The notes below the pieces were generated by a model. It was not told where the DNA came from. It saw nothing but the letters and a program-made list of their open reading frames with translations, and did no database searches. A DNA stretch of 64,000 nt from Euphorbia lathyris (Eukaryota; Streptophyta; Magnoliopsida; Malpighiales; Euphorbiaceae), in NCBI RefSeq assembly GCF_963576675.1, contig NC_088913.1, positions 21,154,001-21,218,000 on the forward strand, in the 5' to 3' direction. Position 1 is the first letter of the stretch, and every line of letters begins with the position of its first letter. This document shows positions 19,422 to 30,682 of this stretch, piece after piece. A program made the position numbers and the translations under genes.

Positions 19422-22311
19422 CTAATGGTTAGAGTCACGGTCTAACCTCTCCAAGGCATGAAGTCGATGGAGAATGGTTTGAATTTGCCTCAATGATGGA
19501 CCAATTACTGTCTCAATATCGATTAATCTCCCCCGAAGTTGGTTAACGTCATCGGGATTAACACGCAAATGTAAACCTTGAAGCGTTTGATCCATCTGTT
19601 GTTGTCTTTCATCAGTCCGTTGTTGGCGTTCATTTATCCGTTCTAGATGCTCTATAAAATTAGCCCTTTCGGCATTGAAACCATCAAGCCGCTCTTGGAT
19701 AGAGTGAAGATTGGTTTGTGTAGTAGCATGTGAGCTAGATGCACCGTTGATGTTAGAACTTGAAGATGAACCAACTCTTGCATTTCTAGGATGCGACATA
19801 CGATCCCGATAATAATGAGAAGATGCGGAACCCAATCCATAAATCCCCCCGTTCCTATTAACTCCTCCACAAGCCGCATAAAATGCTTCTATTTCATCAA
19901 TGGCTTCAATGGCTGCCTCAAGTTGGGTGGGAGTCTGTTCTACTTCTTGTTGTTCAAGTTGTTCAACTTGTTTTTCAATATTGCTTTCATACTCTGCCTA
20001 CATTTAATATTAAACAAAAGATTTAAAAAATGTCAAAGAAGATATACAACATGGTACCTTTTGTTGCATAAGATATGTAAAAGGCATATATTACTAATAC
20101 TAAGCAATTGTTTTTTATAAACATATCAGGGAACCTTAATAAAAATTCAAATAAGGACAAGTTTGCTTTAATGACACTTCTAGAGGTTAGAATAAAATAA
20201 TATTAAGAAATATTACTTTTTTTTATCAATCTAAAACAAAAGTTAATTATTAGCAAAATATTACTGCCACTCCTTAATTCTGGAACATAACAGCAGCAAA
20301 TGCTAGAATCTAATTAATAAAAATAACCCATACAACTATAAAAATAACAATTACTCAATTTGATTAATTCAGTTTTAACATCAATTGAAATTGCTTTTTT
20401 ATTTATTTTTTCATTCCTAAAACTATTACCAAACCATAATTATTGCATTAATTCTTAAGTGACAGAAATATAAAAACTCCTAAAATAAGATGAATTATAC
20501 CTGAATTTCTCTACATCGATCATTAACAAATGTAACTCCATCATGATCGTGTGTGTGAGCCCACAAAAAGAACTGATCAGGAGTGATTGACTTACCTAAG
20601 TCCTTTTCCTGTCATAAGTATATATAAGCTGAATTAACCAATGAATATAACAAGAATAATTCAAAAGCATACGAATGCTATGTATAGATGCTTACTAGTT
20701 TTTGTACAGATTTCGCATGTGCACTTGAACCTCCGTTATGGGTTCCTTTTGCCACTCCTTCTCCTCCCAGCCTTATCTTTTTGGCAGTTTCTCTTTTTTT
20801 TCTAAAATCGGCAGATTCCCACATGCGAGTCCATGGCCCCCATACTTCTTCGGGGCACCAAATAGGCCTTTTTCCCTTTTTTCTTATTGTAGTCATTGTT
20901 CCCTTGTAGCGATCTTTGAGTTTTTTAATGAACGCCTTCCTCATTGTGTCATCAGAATGTTTGCAAGAGTCCCAAACACATCGTTTCTGCATAAACGTAA
21001 AAAATGGATTAACAATATATTTTTCAACCCGAATCAAAGGTAGATAACTTCGAATACCCGAAACTCCTCAAAATATTTATCCAAAATGGCAGTTGGTATC
21101 ATTCCCGCGTTATACGCGACCGGTTGTGGATATTCTTGAAAGATACTTGTAACCACAGATGCAAGGTGATTATCAATAATCCTGCATCACATATTAATTA
21201 GAAGTGTCAATTCATAAATAAATAGATGTTATTAAACTATTATATTATCTACACGAGTTCCTTTAATTTACTTATTATCCACGGAAAGCACAACAATAAA
21301 TTTGTCATTAGAATCTTTAGGCGCATCAGATCTTATATTCCTTCGTGGTCCATAATGTCGAGGTGTTGTAGTAGGAGACTGAGTGGAACCACTAGCAACA
21401 TTGGAACCTGCTAAAAAGAAAAATATATGGATTAAAAACATAATAATAGTTGCATGCTTAATCTTTTAATTTGCCACAAAAGTCTTCACATCAGTTAATA
21501 AGAATCCTCCAACATCTACATGCATTTGTTGTTGGTCAAATAATTGAATATAATAGGCCACATTCAAAAATTAGTTCCATATGTTTTCACATTAACTACT
21601 GATATAATTTAACATACCAATCCCTATAACAATATGGTCTAATATATTGAAACATTGCATTCACTATCATTAACTTTCAATTCAAGATTAGGGTGCTGCA
21701 TAATGTTTCATGTGTGAAATTATAATTAACAGTTAGTAAGCTTTAATAAAAATAATTTAGCTCTTAATTGTAAAGTGAAACAAAATCTTAGGTGCACCAT
21801 TATTCATAAAATAAAACCATAATGTTGATATATAATCGAGCATGTCATTTGTGTAACAGAAATAATGATAGCAAACTGAAAAATGGTTCAATCAACTTGC
21901 ATTTAAAAGTAGTATGAATTAATAATTTTTTTTGTCCTAAATGACGTAGAGAAACTTCTGTCCCATACCTTCTGTATTTGGCTGAGCTTGTGATGGACCC
22001 ATAGGTAATGTAATTGGTCCCTGCAATGAAGTGGGCGGGGTAGCAAGCTCCTCCGTAGATGAAGGAAATGTCTGATGTGAAGATGAAGGTGTTGAAGAGG
22101 GTGATGACTCTTGTACATATGAAGGCGATACCTCATGTATGAGTGAAGGCGATCTCCCCCGTGCTCGTGAAGACGATGAAAGCATACGCATATTTTGTAA
22201 GTAAGGAGGTACGGGGCCACGCATTAACCTTCTTATCGGTTGCTTACCCTTGTTCTTATCAGTTGGTGTATGGTTATTAGCAGTTCCATCTTGATCTCCA
22301 TTCGAAGCCAT
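19422..22311 (-). CDS. TNPA-like CACTA protein (Transposase_24 type), multi-exon
   Basis: Exons inferred on the minus strand: 22,311-21,969; about 21,408-21,268; about 21,185-21,050; about 20,990-20,690; about 20,609-20,503; and 19,997-19,422. The N-terminus is Ser/Pro-rich and disordered. The middle has the Transposase_24 signature: ILDKYFEEFR, then CKHSDDTMRKAFIKKLKDRY, a WESADFRKKRETAKKIR block and HNGGSSAHAK. The next exon gives PDQFFLWAHTHD and FVNDRCREIQ. The last exon is a Glu/Gln-rich coiled coil. Such proteins bind CACTA subterminal repeats and assist transposition. No stop interrupts the exons I read, so it may be intact. Exact borders of exons 2-5 are approximate. Confidence 0.75.
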
Positions 22312-22522
22312 CCTATAAAGTAATTACAAACTAATACAAGAAACATTCAGCATAAAATATGAAAAATTTAATAAGCATAAAATACCATAAGACCCAATTG
22401 CAGAATATAAATAAGCTAGTTTATAAAAGAAAAAACATATTGAAAATTAAATACCACTCATACTAATCAAAATAGTATTCTAAAATCAACACCAAATATA
22501 ACAATTTGAATTTCATTGGAAA

Positions 22523-23790
22523 TTAATCACTATCATCGTCACAAAGATGGATATCATCATCCGAATTGTCGCTAACTTCAGTCTCGTTCTCAGATTCAGA
22601 AATGATAACCTCATCTTCATCATTTTCTTCACTTGGCAACTCAAAATAAGGATCATTAACCACATTGTTTAAAGGAATTTCATCTTCAAAAGAAACTTCA
22701 ACTTGAATTAATTGAGCCGCATCTTCTTGAAATGCATCATTGTTAGCAGCCACCTTATTCTCAGGTATGTCAAAAACTCCTCTAGGTTTAACTGTGCATA
22801 CAACAGCCCAGTCCACCTTATCACGCCTCATTGAAGGATAAGGAACGAAATAAACTTGTGTCGCTTGCAAAGCCAAAATGAATGGCTCATATTTATTAAA
22901 AGTCCGCTTCATATTGACTTCAACAATGTTGTAACGATCATGGATCCGAATGCCGACATTTGGCGTAGGATCATACCATGTGCATTTGAACAACACAATC
23001 TTTTGAACTGGAAGACCAGAGTAAGAAACTTCTATTATCTCGTCGATCACACCGTAGTATTCAAAACCCTCTCCAAAGACACAAACAGCATTGTTAGAAG
23101 TTGACCGATCGCCACTATGTGTTGTTGTATGAAATCTATAGCCATTCACAAAATACACATTGAATGATGTCACCATTCGAGACGGTTTAAGAGCCAAATT
23201 GGCAACACATTGGTTCTCAATGGCATTATGCTTGCTCTAATGAAAGAAATGGAAATTTAATCAGTAAACAATAACTTATTGATCTATACATTATATCCAT
23301 TATTAACAAGTTACTACAACTTATAAAATTTAAGAACCAATTGGGAAAATGTTTTTCCACATTTGATTCGATGGTTGCATTATTAGAATCAGGGTCTAGA
23401 CCTTGCAAATGCTCCTTATATAACCTAGTATAGTTAACAAGTCAACACATGAATATTTACCAACGTTAAATTGCAAAATTAACATTGCATGAAACTTACT
23501 CCACATATGGTGTCACTTGTGCACAATTCACCAAGATATAAGAGTGAACCACGACGTGCTCCTTTTCATCCAACCATCTTGATCTTGCAAGTCCACTATA
23601 GCGACCATTATAAGAGAATATCATCAAATTTGACTTATCCACAACATCAGTATCACCTCCATCATCATTGCGAGGCACTTTGCGATGTCGTGTATAGACT
23701 TGCGGCTCAAAATAATAAGAACAAAAATTGGATGACTCTTCTACTAGGTATGCATTGCATATTGAACCTTCAACACGTAATTTTATAGAG
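22523..23790 (-). pseudogene. TNP2-type CACTA transposase, C-terminal exons only
   Basis: The first visible exon (about 23,790-23,500) reads VEGSICNAYLVEE, SNGRYSGLA-like blocks and VTPYVE, the C-terminal part of DUF4218. The next (about 23,425-23,330) gives HLQGLDPDSN and NWFLNF. The last (about 23,237-22,523) holds DUF4216: FNVYFVNGYRFHT, YYGVIDEIIEVSYSG, VVLFKCTWYDP-like and QVYFVPYP, then an acidic tail. TNP2 is the catalytic CACTA transposase; here the catalytic core upstream of DUF4218 is missing, cut off where the R repeat begins. The remaining exons read without stops, so truncation is the main lesion. Confidence 0.85.
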
Positions 23791-23814
23791 GGTGTTTTGC
23801 AAAATATAATTGAT

Positions 23815-24585
23815 ACTATATATATTATAATTATAGTATTAGAATTGTTTTTATTAAAATTATTATTAAGTGGACCCATTCATCTATTTTATTATCATCA
23901 TTTTATATTATTGGTTTTACTATTATTACTATTATTATTATTACTGTTATTATTATTATTATTGTTGTTATTATTATTATGCGGATGAAATCAGAAAGGA
24001 AAATGAAACACACGTTGTACTCCATCTTTTTATTTTTCTTATTTTCTTCAATCTTATTTTTCTTCGTAACTCTTTACTTCGGTCACCTCTTCAAACAAAA
24101 ATTACACCATTAATTTTCTTGTTTTGTGAGAAATTTTTTAGGACCACTATCAATATTTTTCTGACAAGTGTGGTAACTAGAGGAAGATTTTTTAACCGAA
24201 AAATGTTAGATCCTAGCCTTTTGACCAATTTTTGTAGTGAAAGGAGTGTATTTTCGAACTTATCTGAATGTTGACTATCTCATGGCAGTCTTTGATTGCT
24301 TTTTTGACAACTCCAACAAACTTTCGGTGACAGATGAACTTTCATCATCCGACCACCGCGTTTCGATGAAAATTCGGTGAGCGTTTTCGGCTAGAATTTT
24401 ACCCCTTTCGTCTAGGTTCCTATATATATAATAGTTTTTCTAAATTCTGCTATGAGAATTGAATTCTAAAAGGTTAAAAATTTAGACTTAATTAGACAGT
24501 TATTCGATTAATTAGACTGATATGAAACTTTAATTGATATTGTGAAGGTTAGGAGCTTTTTGAACATACATTTGCATTTCTATCA
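23815..24585 (+). repeat. R repeat, unsplit copy
   Basis: This 0.77-kb AT-rich repeat is the unsplit version of the sequence found in two parts at 9361-9696 (or 56,343-56,823) and 17,707-17,930. It includes a (TTA)n microsatellite (23,910-23,982). It has no family motif that I recognise, no clear inverted ends and no credible coding frame. Confidence 0.75.
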
Positions 24586-26289
24586 TATTGATGCGGGATC
24601 CAACAAATGACATGTGAGGAGACGAGTGATGGACGAAGTCGGGTCAAAGGGGAACACATCAAAACAAAGAAAAGACCTTTTGCTGAAAAATAGATCCACA
24701 CGCCACTTGGATTAATGAAATGAATTTCGGAAACTTCAGCACCAAGCCCAAACTCCATGTGGACTTGGATGATCAACAATTATGTTTCGGATGTGAAACC
24801 CACACGCGGTGTGGACTAATAAAATGCTTTAAAATATCATTCTTGCCCCTCACTCAAACATTTCCCTATATAGATGGTGATTTAGATTCTCATTGTGAGT
24901 TTGTTGATAATAAAATTACGAATGAGGATTTAAATTTATATATAAATAAGGAGGAAGGAGTGTTAGTATATGGGGACATTGAGGAAGCTCAAGTTGAAAA
25001 GGGTGCACACTATGTGTTTGATGAAATGCCCCTTAGGCAAAATTTCACTTGTATACTTAAGGAAGGTGAGAGTTTAATCTTGAAGAATTGTATAGTGAGT
25101 TTGGGCTTGATAATCTCTTTGAGGAGAATGATGAAATCACATTATATGTGGAGGTTGATGGCAATGGTGATGGAAGAGATGTTGATGGTTCAACCATGTT
25201 GGAATGTAGCATGTTATATGAGTCAGGAAACTTGATAAATGAAGTAACCAACTTGAACGATGGGGAGGAGTCTAAGGAAACACTAAGTCATGAGAAAGAA
25301 TGAGTTATTGATGAAGAGGGTAACAAATTTGAATATTATCATGAAGAAGACGAACCCGAGGTGGAGATTGATGAAAATGAGAACCAATCCGAGAAGGAGC
25401 TATAAAGAAATGATGAACTTGGCTATTATAAGAGTAAGTTCGAGGATGGGGTTGAAGAGAGAGAGAATGATTCCTAGGATGAGCTATGTGAGGATGGTGA
25501 ATTTCATCCAAGATATTCTGAGCTGGAGTCCAGTCCGTCCCGGGGATGACGGTCGTGTGCCTGCAGCACCTACTCACATGAGTATTCCCACTATGCTTGT
25601 CTTATGTTGTCTTTTTGTGTTTGCTCAATTTCTCTGACAAAACTAGTTATATGTATAGGCTAAACAGAAGGCCCGTACTGTATATGATTGCTTAGAGTGC
25701 AGGTACTCCTACTAAGACCTCTTTTGCTTCTGCCTCTAGGTCATCATGTCGGGCTCCGACAACGGAGTTCATAATAGGAGAGCTGGCTCAGTACTTACAC
25801 ACCAGCATTCAGATGGCTCGACCAGAGGAAGGCGAAGGACCAGTCGAGTTCTACATGGACACGGCTTTTCAGCCACCCTATGATCCTCCTAACACCACTC
25901 AAGCTTATGTCACCTTTGTTTTTGTTTTTTCAGTTTTCCTTATTTGTGTTTGTCTTACTTTCTTTCTTTTTTTTATAGATCCCTCATGCCACTGGACCAT
26001 AATTGACACACCTAGTCCAAAGGATGGAGTCTAAACTCCACAGGGAAAATGTCTTATTCACGTTAAGCATGTTCATTTATGCAAAATGAATGTATGCATG
26101 TATATGACTCCTAGTTCATGAAAATTTGCAGGATACACTAGCGAGGTCATATCAGAACTTGATAGATAGCCGCTCTGAGTTAGCCACAGCTCGGGCTCAG
26201 CTCTGGTGATATGAGCGTTAGTATGGTGCCGGCGGATCGAGTGATGAAAAATGTAATTTGTTCTTAATTTTATTGAGTTTCTTCTCAAG
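24586..26289. other. Unclassified, retroelement-like sequence
   Basis: An open frame runs from 24,720 to 25,235 with an acidic stretch (NEDLNLYINKEEGVLVYGD), followed by frames that shift repeatedly to about 25,640. Further on, 25,745-26,034 contains short frames with VEFYMDTAFQPPYDPPNTTQ and later text like DSRSELATARAQLW, broken by stops. The style resembles decayed Gypsy coding or leader regions, but I can name no domain. It could equally be an old host gene. Confidence 0.3.
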
Positions 26290-26455
26290 TAGGCAAGAGT
26301 GCTAGAAAAGTTGGTTGTGATATTAAAAAATGGTGCAAAAGATTTTGTGATTTAAGTTTCTAAAAAAATTGCTAAATTTCCTAAGGTGTTCTCAACATGC
26401 TATGATGAAGTTGTTATGTTCTAATTAGGTCGGATCTCCAAATATATGTAGAATT
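26290..26455 (+). pseudogene. F-box/FBD gene 3' fragment
   Basis: This plus-strand piece matches the last exon of the F-box gene on the minus strand at 39,435-39,284: AGTTGGTTGTGATATTAAAA, GATTTTGTGATT, GGTGTTCTCAACATGCTAT and GAAGTTGTTATGTTCTAATT occur in order in both. Substitutions create stops in the reading frame. Only the FBD end is present. It is a paralogous fragment, inverted relative to the fuller gene 13 kb away. Confidence 0.8.
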
Positions 26456-26546
26456 TTTTTCAAAAGTTTTTTTTGATGTTGTCACATACAATTTGAAGTA
26501 GTCTCTTGTTACATTTTAGTAAACTTAAGAGTAGTTGATAAAAGCA

Positions 26547-27000
26547 GTGGCGGATCCAGAATTTCTATCTAGCGGGCTAATTTTTGTCCTACGGTTCAGG
26601 GTAATCTTCTAGAGTCCAGACCGTCAAGGCTGGACAAATATTTTGTCCCCCAACATGATCAAATTGTTTCATTTTAGCGTGTTGACTAAGAAATTAAAAG
26701 TGTCTAACGTGATATCCTGATTTTTTTGCCTCTAGCATGATAAAATTGTTGCTTTTTAGCGTGTAGACATATTTAATTTTGTATAAATTCAACGAAAGTT
26801 TCCTACTAAACAAATATATTATTCTTTATAAATTGAATATTTTGATGAGTTATTTCCTTATTAGTGGGAAGGAGGAAAACAAGCATTAATTACTAAAATA
26901 AAAGTGAGGAGAAAAGGCAGGAAAAATTAATATGACATAATACTAAGAAAAGAATAAAATTGATGGTGGGGAGAAATCAACTAACTATTATTAGGATTTG
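26547..27000 (+). other. Possible hAT-like element end
   Basis: GCAGTGGCGGATCCAGAATT at 26,546 resembles the terminus of a common plant repeat type (CAGTGGCGGATCCAGAA). No matching inverted end was found before the copia element, so this may be a truncated end or chance. Confidence 0.3.
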
Positions 27001-27393
27001 TTTTCAGTATAAAATGTTAAGAAGTTTTTCAATTGTAATCATCCCAAAACAAAAGAAAAACATAAAACTGAAATAGAGAAGTTTTAAGAGAATTTTAGAG
27101 AAAAATTCTTGGGTGTAATTAGGGTTAATATGGGTTGTAAGTTATTATAAGCGTTGTCAATACTTGTATAATTTTTATCTTTTCATTAAAAGTTTTGCAG
27201 CATATTTAGAGACATTAACACTTGTCAAATAAACAATTTGTGCCTATTATTTTAATTATTGTTGTTATTCCTACTAATCTGATTCCAAAGGAAATCTGCA
27301 TAATTTCCTATTAATTGGTATCAGAGCCAAGTTGGTAATTCTGTTAGTATTCACAAAGAATCGTTAGATATGACCCAATGAAATCAGATTTGA

Positions 27394-28320
27394 GTGGGAG
27401 CTATGGCTGTAGACGAAGGAAAGGTAAAAATCAAGAAATTCGATGGTGCAGATTTCGGGTTTTGGAAAATGCAGATCGAATATTACCTATACCAGAAAAA
27501 TCTTTATGAACCTCTCTCAGAAACTAAGCCAGAGGAAATGAAAGATGAAGATTGGAATCTTCTGGACAGACAAGCCCTCAGAGTTATTCGATTGCCATTA
27601 TCTCGCAATGTTGCTTTTAATATATCAAAGGAAAAGACCACAATAGGTCTTATGAAAGCTCTTTCTAATATGTATGAGAAGCCATCTTCCTCTAATAAAG
27701 TTCATTTAATGAGGTAGCTATTCAATTTGTGGACGACGAAAGGCGCATTGGTAGCTCAACATCTCAACGAACTTAATTCAGTTACAACTCAATTAAGTTC
27801 AATCGAAATTGAATTTCATGATAAAGTACGTGGATTAATACTTTTGTCTTATCTGCCTGATAGTTGAAATGCTACTATCACGGCTATGAGTAGCTCATCG
27901 GGAAGCAATAAGTTAAAGTTTGATGTTCGTGATCTGGTTCTTAGTGAATAGATCCGACGTAGAGAGTCGGGTGAATCATCAACCTCTGCAATTTTGCATA
28001 CAGAGTCAAGAGGAATAAATTCAACCAGAAAGAATGATCGTGCACAATCAAACTATCGAGGGAAATCTAGAGATAGGAGATCAAAATGGAAGCTTATTGA
28101 GTGTTGGAATTGTGGGAAGACCGGGCACTACAAAAATCAGTGCAGGAGTCCACCGAAACCAACAGACGGAGGCAGAGGCAAATGTTACTTCTTCTTTATA
28201 AGGAGATGATGCGTTGATATGCTCTTTAGAGAGAAAGGAAGAGTCTTGGGTTTTAGACTCCGGGGCATCATTACATGCTACTTCGAGGAAAGAATTCTTT
28301 GAGAGGTATGTCCCTTGAAG
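27394..28320 (+). pseudogene. Copia gag and protease of the second element, disrupted
   Basis: Gag begins KIKKFDGADFGFWKMQIEYY, continues with a UBN2-like block (TTIGLMKALSNMYEKP), and has stops at about 27,717, 27,867 and 27,949. The zinc knuckle is CWNCGKTGHYKNQC near 28,100. A TGA follows near 28,207. The protease motif VLDSGASLHAT is at about 28,250-28,285. In an active element gag packages the RNA and the aspartic protease cleaves the polyprotein. Confidence 0.88.
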
Positions 28321-29640
28321 CCTTGGAAAAGTATACCTCGGTGATGATCAACCCTGTGATATTGTTGGTAAAGGTGTAGTGAATATTAAGTTAAACGGAT
28401 CGATTTGGGAGTTGAAGGATGTTTGGCATATTCCCAATCTAAGAAAGAACTTGATCTTAGCATGGTAGTTAGCCAGTGAAGGCTACACTACAAACTTCCA
28501 AAGTGATAGTTGGAATATTTCAAAAGGTTCAATGACATTTGTGCATGGTAAAAAGAGTGGTACTCTTTAGATGACAGCAGGGTTGTGTTGTTAGTTGCAG
28601 TTGCAATAGGCAGTGAAGGTTCTAATACGTGGCACCAAGGACTTGGCCACATAAGTGAAAAGGGGATGAAACTTATGCATTCAAAGGGGAAACTCCAATG
28701 TATATAATCAATTAAGATTGACATGTGCGAGGGATGTATACTTGGAAAGCAAAAGAGGGTAAGCTTTTAAACAAGTGGTAGAACCCCAAAGAAAGGAAAG
28801 TTAGAGCTTGTTCACTCTTATGTATGGGGACCAACAACTACTTCATCAATTGGTGGAAAACACTACTTTGTAAAAGATAAGTCTGAAGTGTTTGAGGCTT
28901 TCAAGAGATGGAAAGCTATGGTTGAAAATGGGACATGTTTGAAGATTAAAAGGTTCAGAACTGACAATTGTGGTGAATATGAAGACACTGCATTCAATTT
29001 TTTTGCTATGAGTATGGAATCGGGATGGATAGAACCGTTCCAGGTACACCTCAACACAATGGTGTAGCTAAGAGTATAAATCGAATGTTGACAGAAAGAG
29101 CCAGAACCATCGGTATACAATCAGGTCTACCAAAGCAGTTCTGGGCTGAAGCCATCAACATGGCAGCCTATTTAATCAATTGAGGACCATCGACTCCATT
29201 AGAACACAAAATACTAGAGGAGGTATGGAGTGGAAAAGAGATAAACTTGTCACACTTAAAGGTTTTTTGTTGTGTAGCATATGTGCATATTAGCGATCAT
29301 GGCAAGAATAAACTTGATCCTAAATCCAAAAAAAATGCACTTTCACTGGCTATGGAGGGGATGAGTTTGGAAACCGCATATGGGATGATGAAAACAAAAT
29401 GGTGATCCGTACTAGAGATGTAATTTTCAATGAAAAATTCATGTATGAGGATAGACATAAAATTGACGCTAGCGACTCAGATAAGAGTGGGTCGATATTT
29501 GCAGAAGAAGATTATGTCCTAGAGACTACAATGACAGTAGTACGACGCAGTCCAGCGCACCACAACCTCCTAGTCTCGCTCATATACTTAGGAGGAGTAC
29601 TCGACCTCATATGCCTAATAGAAAATATCTAAATTATCTG
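28321..29640 (+). pseudogene. Copia integrase of the second element, disrupted
   Basis: Readable blocks are WHQGLGHISEKGMK, MCEGCILGKQK, then FRTDNCGEYE, PGTPQHNGVAKSINRM and PKQFWAEAINMAAYLIN. These supply the zinc-binding Cys pair, the second catalytic Asp, and the PQHNG block, where the expected catalytic Glu is replaced (VAKS for VAER). Several stops and frame changes (for example 28,467, 28,570, 29,183) show that it is dead. Confidence 0.85.
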
Positions 29641-30682
29641 TTATTGACTGATGAAGGGGAGCCTAAATGTTATGACGAAGCATGTCAAACTAGTGATGCT
29701 TGCAAGTGGGAGCTTGTAATGAAAGATAAGATGCAATCATTTATTACAAACCAGACATAAGAACTAGCTAAGTTACCCATAGGTAAGAAGGAACTTCGCA
29801 ACAAATGGGCGTATCAGGTGAAAAAGGAACATGATGGCTTAAAGAGATACAAAGCTCGATTAGTAGTCAAAGGGTTCAAACAGAAAGAAGGAATTGACTA
29901 CAATGAGATTTTTGCTCCTATTGTGAAACTTAATACCATAAGAACTATGTTGAGTATTGTTGCTATTGAAGATCTTTATCTTGAACAGTTGGACGTGAAG
30001 ACTATATTTCTTCATGGAGATTTGGATGAGGAGATATACATGCACCAACCAGAAGGTTTCTTGGAAAATGGGAAAGAAAATATGGTATGCTAACTTAAGA
30101 AAAGTTTGTATGGCTTAAAACAAGCTCCACGAATAGTGGTACAAAAAGTTTGATAGCTTTATGCATAGAGAAGATTTCCAGAAGTGCAATGTTGACCACT
30201 GTTGCTACATCTAAGAGATATCAGTCCGGTTATATCATTTTACTACTTTATGTTGATGATATGTTAGTAGTAGGCTCAAATATGGATGATATCAGAAAGT
30301 TGTGGCAGCAATTGTCAAAGGAATTTGACATGAAGGACTTAGGTCATGCAAAGAAGATTCTTGGAATGCAAATCATAAGAGATAAGCACAAAGGTACTTT
30401 GCAATTATCTCAATTAGAGTACATTAGGCGTGTTTTACATAGATTCAATATGGATAACGCCAAGCCAGTTAGCACACCATTGGCAAGTCACTTTCGTTTA
30501 TCTAAGGATCACACTCCTCAGACGGAGGAATATAAAGATTGCATGGCTAAGGTTCCTTATGCCTCAGCCGTTGGGAGTTTGATGTACACAATGGTTTGTA
30601 CAAGACCAGACATTGGACATGCAGTGGGAGTTGTTAGCAGGTATATGTCAAATCCAGGAAAAGTTCATTGGGAAGCTGTAGG
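29641..30682 (+). pseudogene. Copia reverse transcriptase of the second element, interrupted
   Basis: The frame gives RYKARLVVKGFKQKEGIDYN, then FAPIVKLNTIR and the LDVKTIFLHGDLDEEIYM block. After a stop near 30,090 it resumes with LLYVDDMLVVGSN (catalytic Asp pair) and TRPDIGHAVGVVSRYM. It breaks at HWEAV (30,680), where the LTR-like insertion begins, and resumes with EAVKWILRYLRG at about 33,163. Confidence 0.88.

Larger units (their letters stand above)
18698..23800 (-). mobile_element. CACTA (En/Spm) element, transposase end truncated
   Basis: A CACTA terminus (CACTACAAGAAAAATAG) opens at 18,698, followed by subterminal repeats. Inward on the minus strand come a TNPA-like gene (22,311-19,422) and the 3' exons of a TNP2-type transposase gene (about 23,790-22,523), the usual CACTA gene order. 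The opposite terminus and the catalytic part of TNP2 are absent; near 23,800 the sequence changes to the R repeat. The element is therefore a 5'-truncated relic that could not supply transposase. Confidence 0.85.

Noticed and set aside
22856..23104. 82-codon plus-strand frame
   Set aside because: Shadow of the DUF4216 exon of the CACTA transposase on the minus strand.
23728..24274. Frames giving runs of Leu or Tyr
   Set aside because: Translation of a (TTA)n-type microsatellite in the R repeat.
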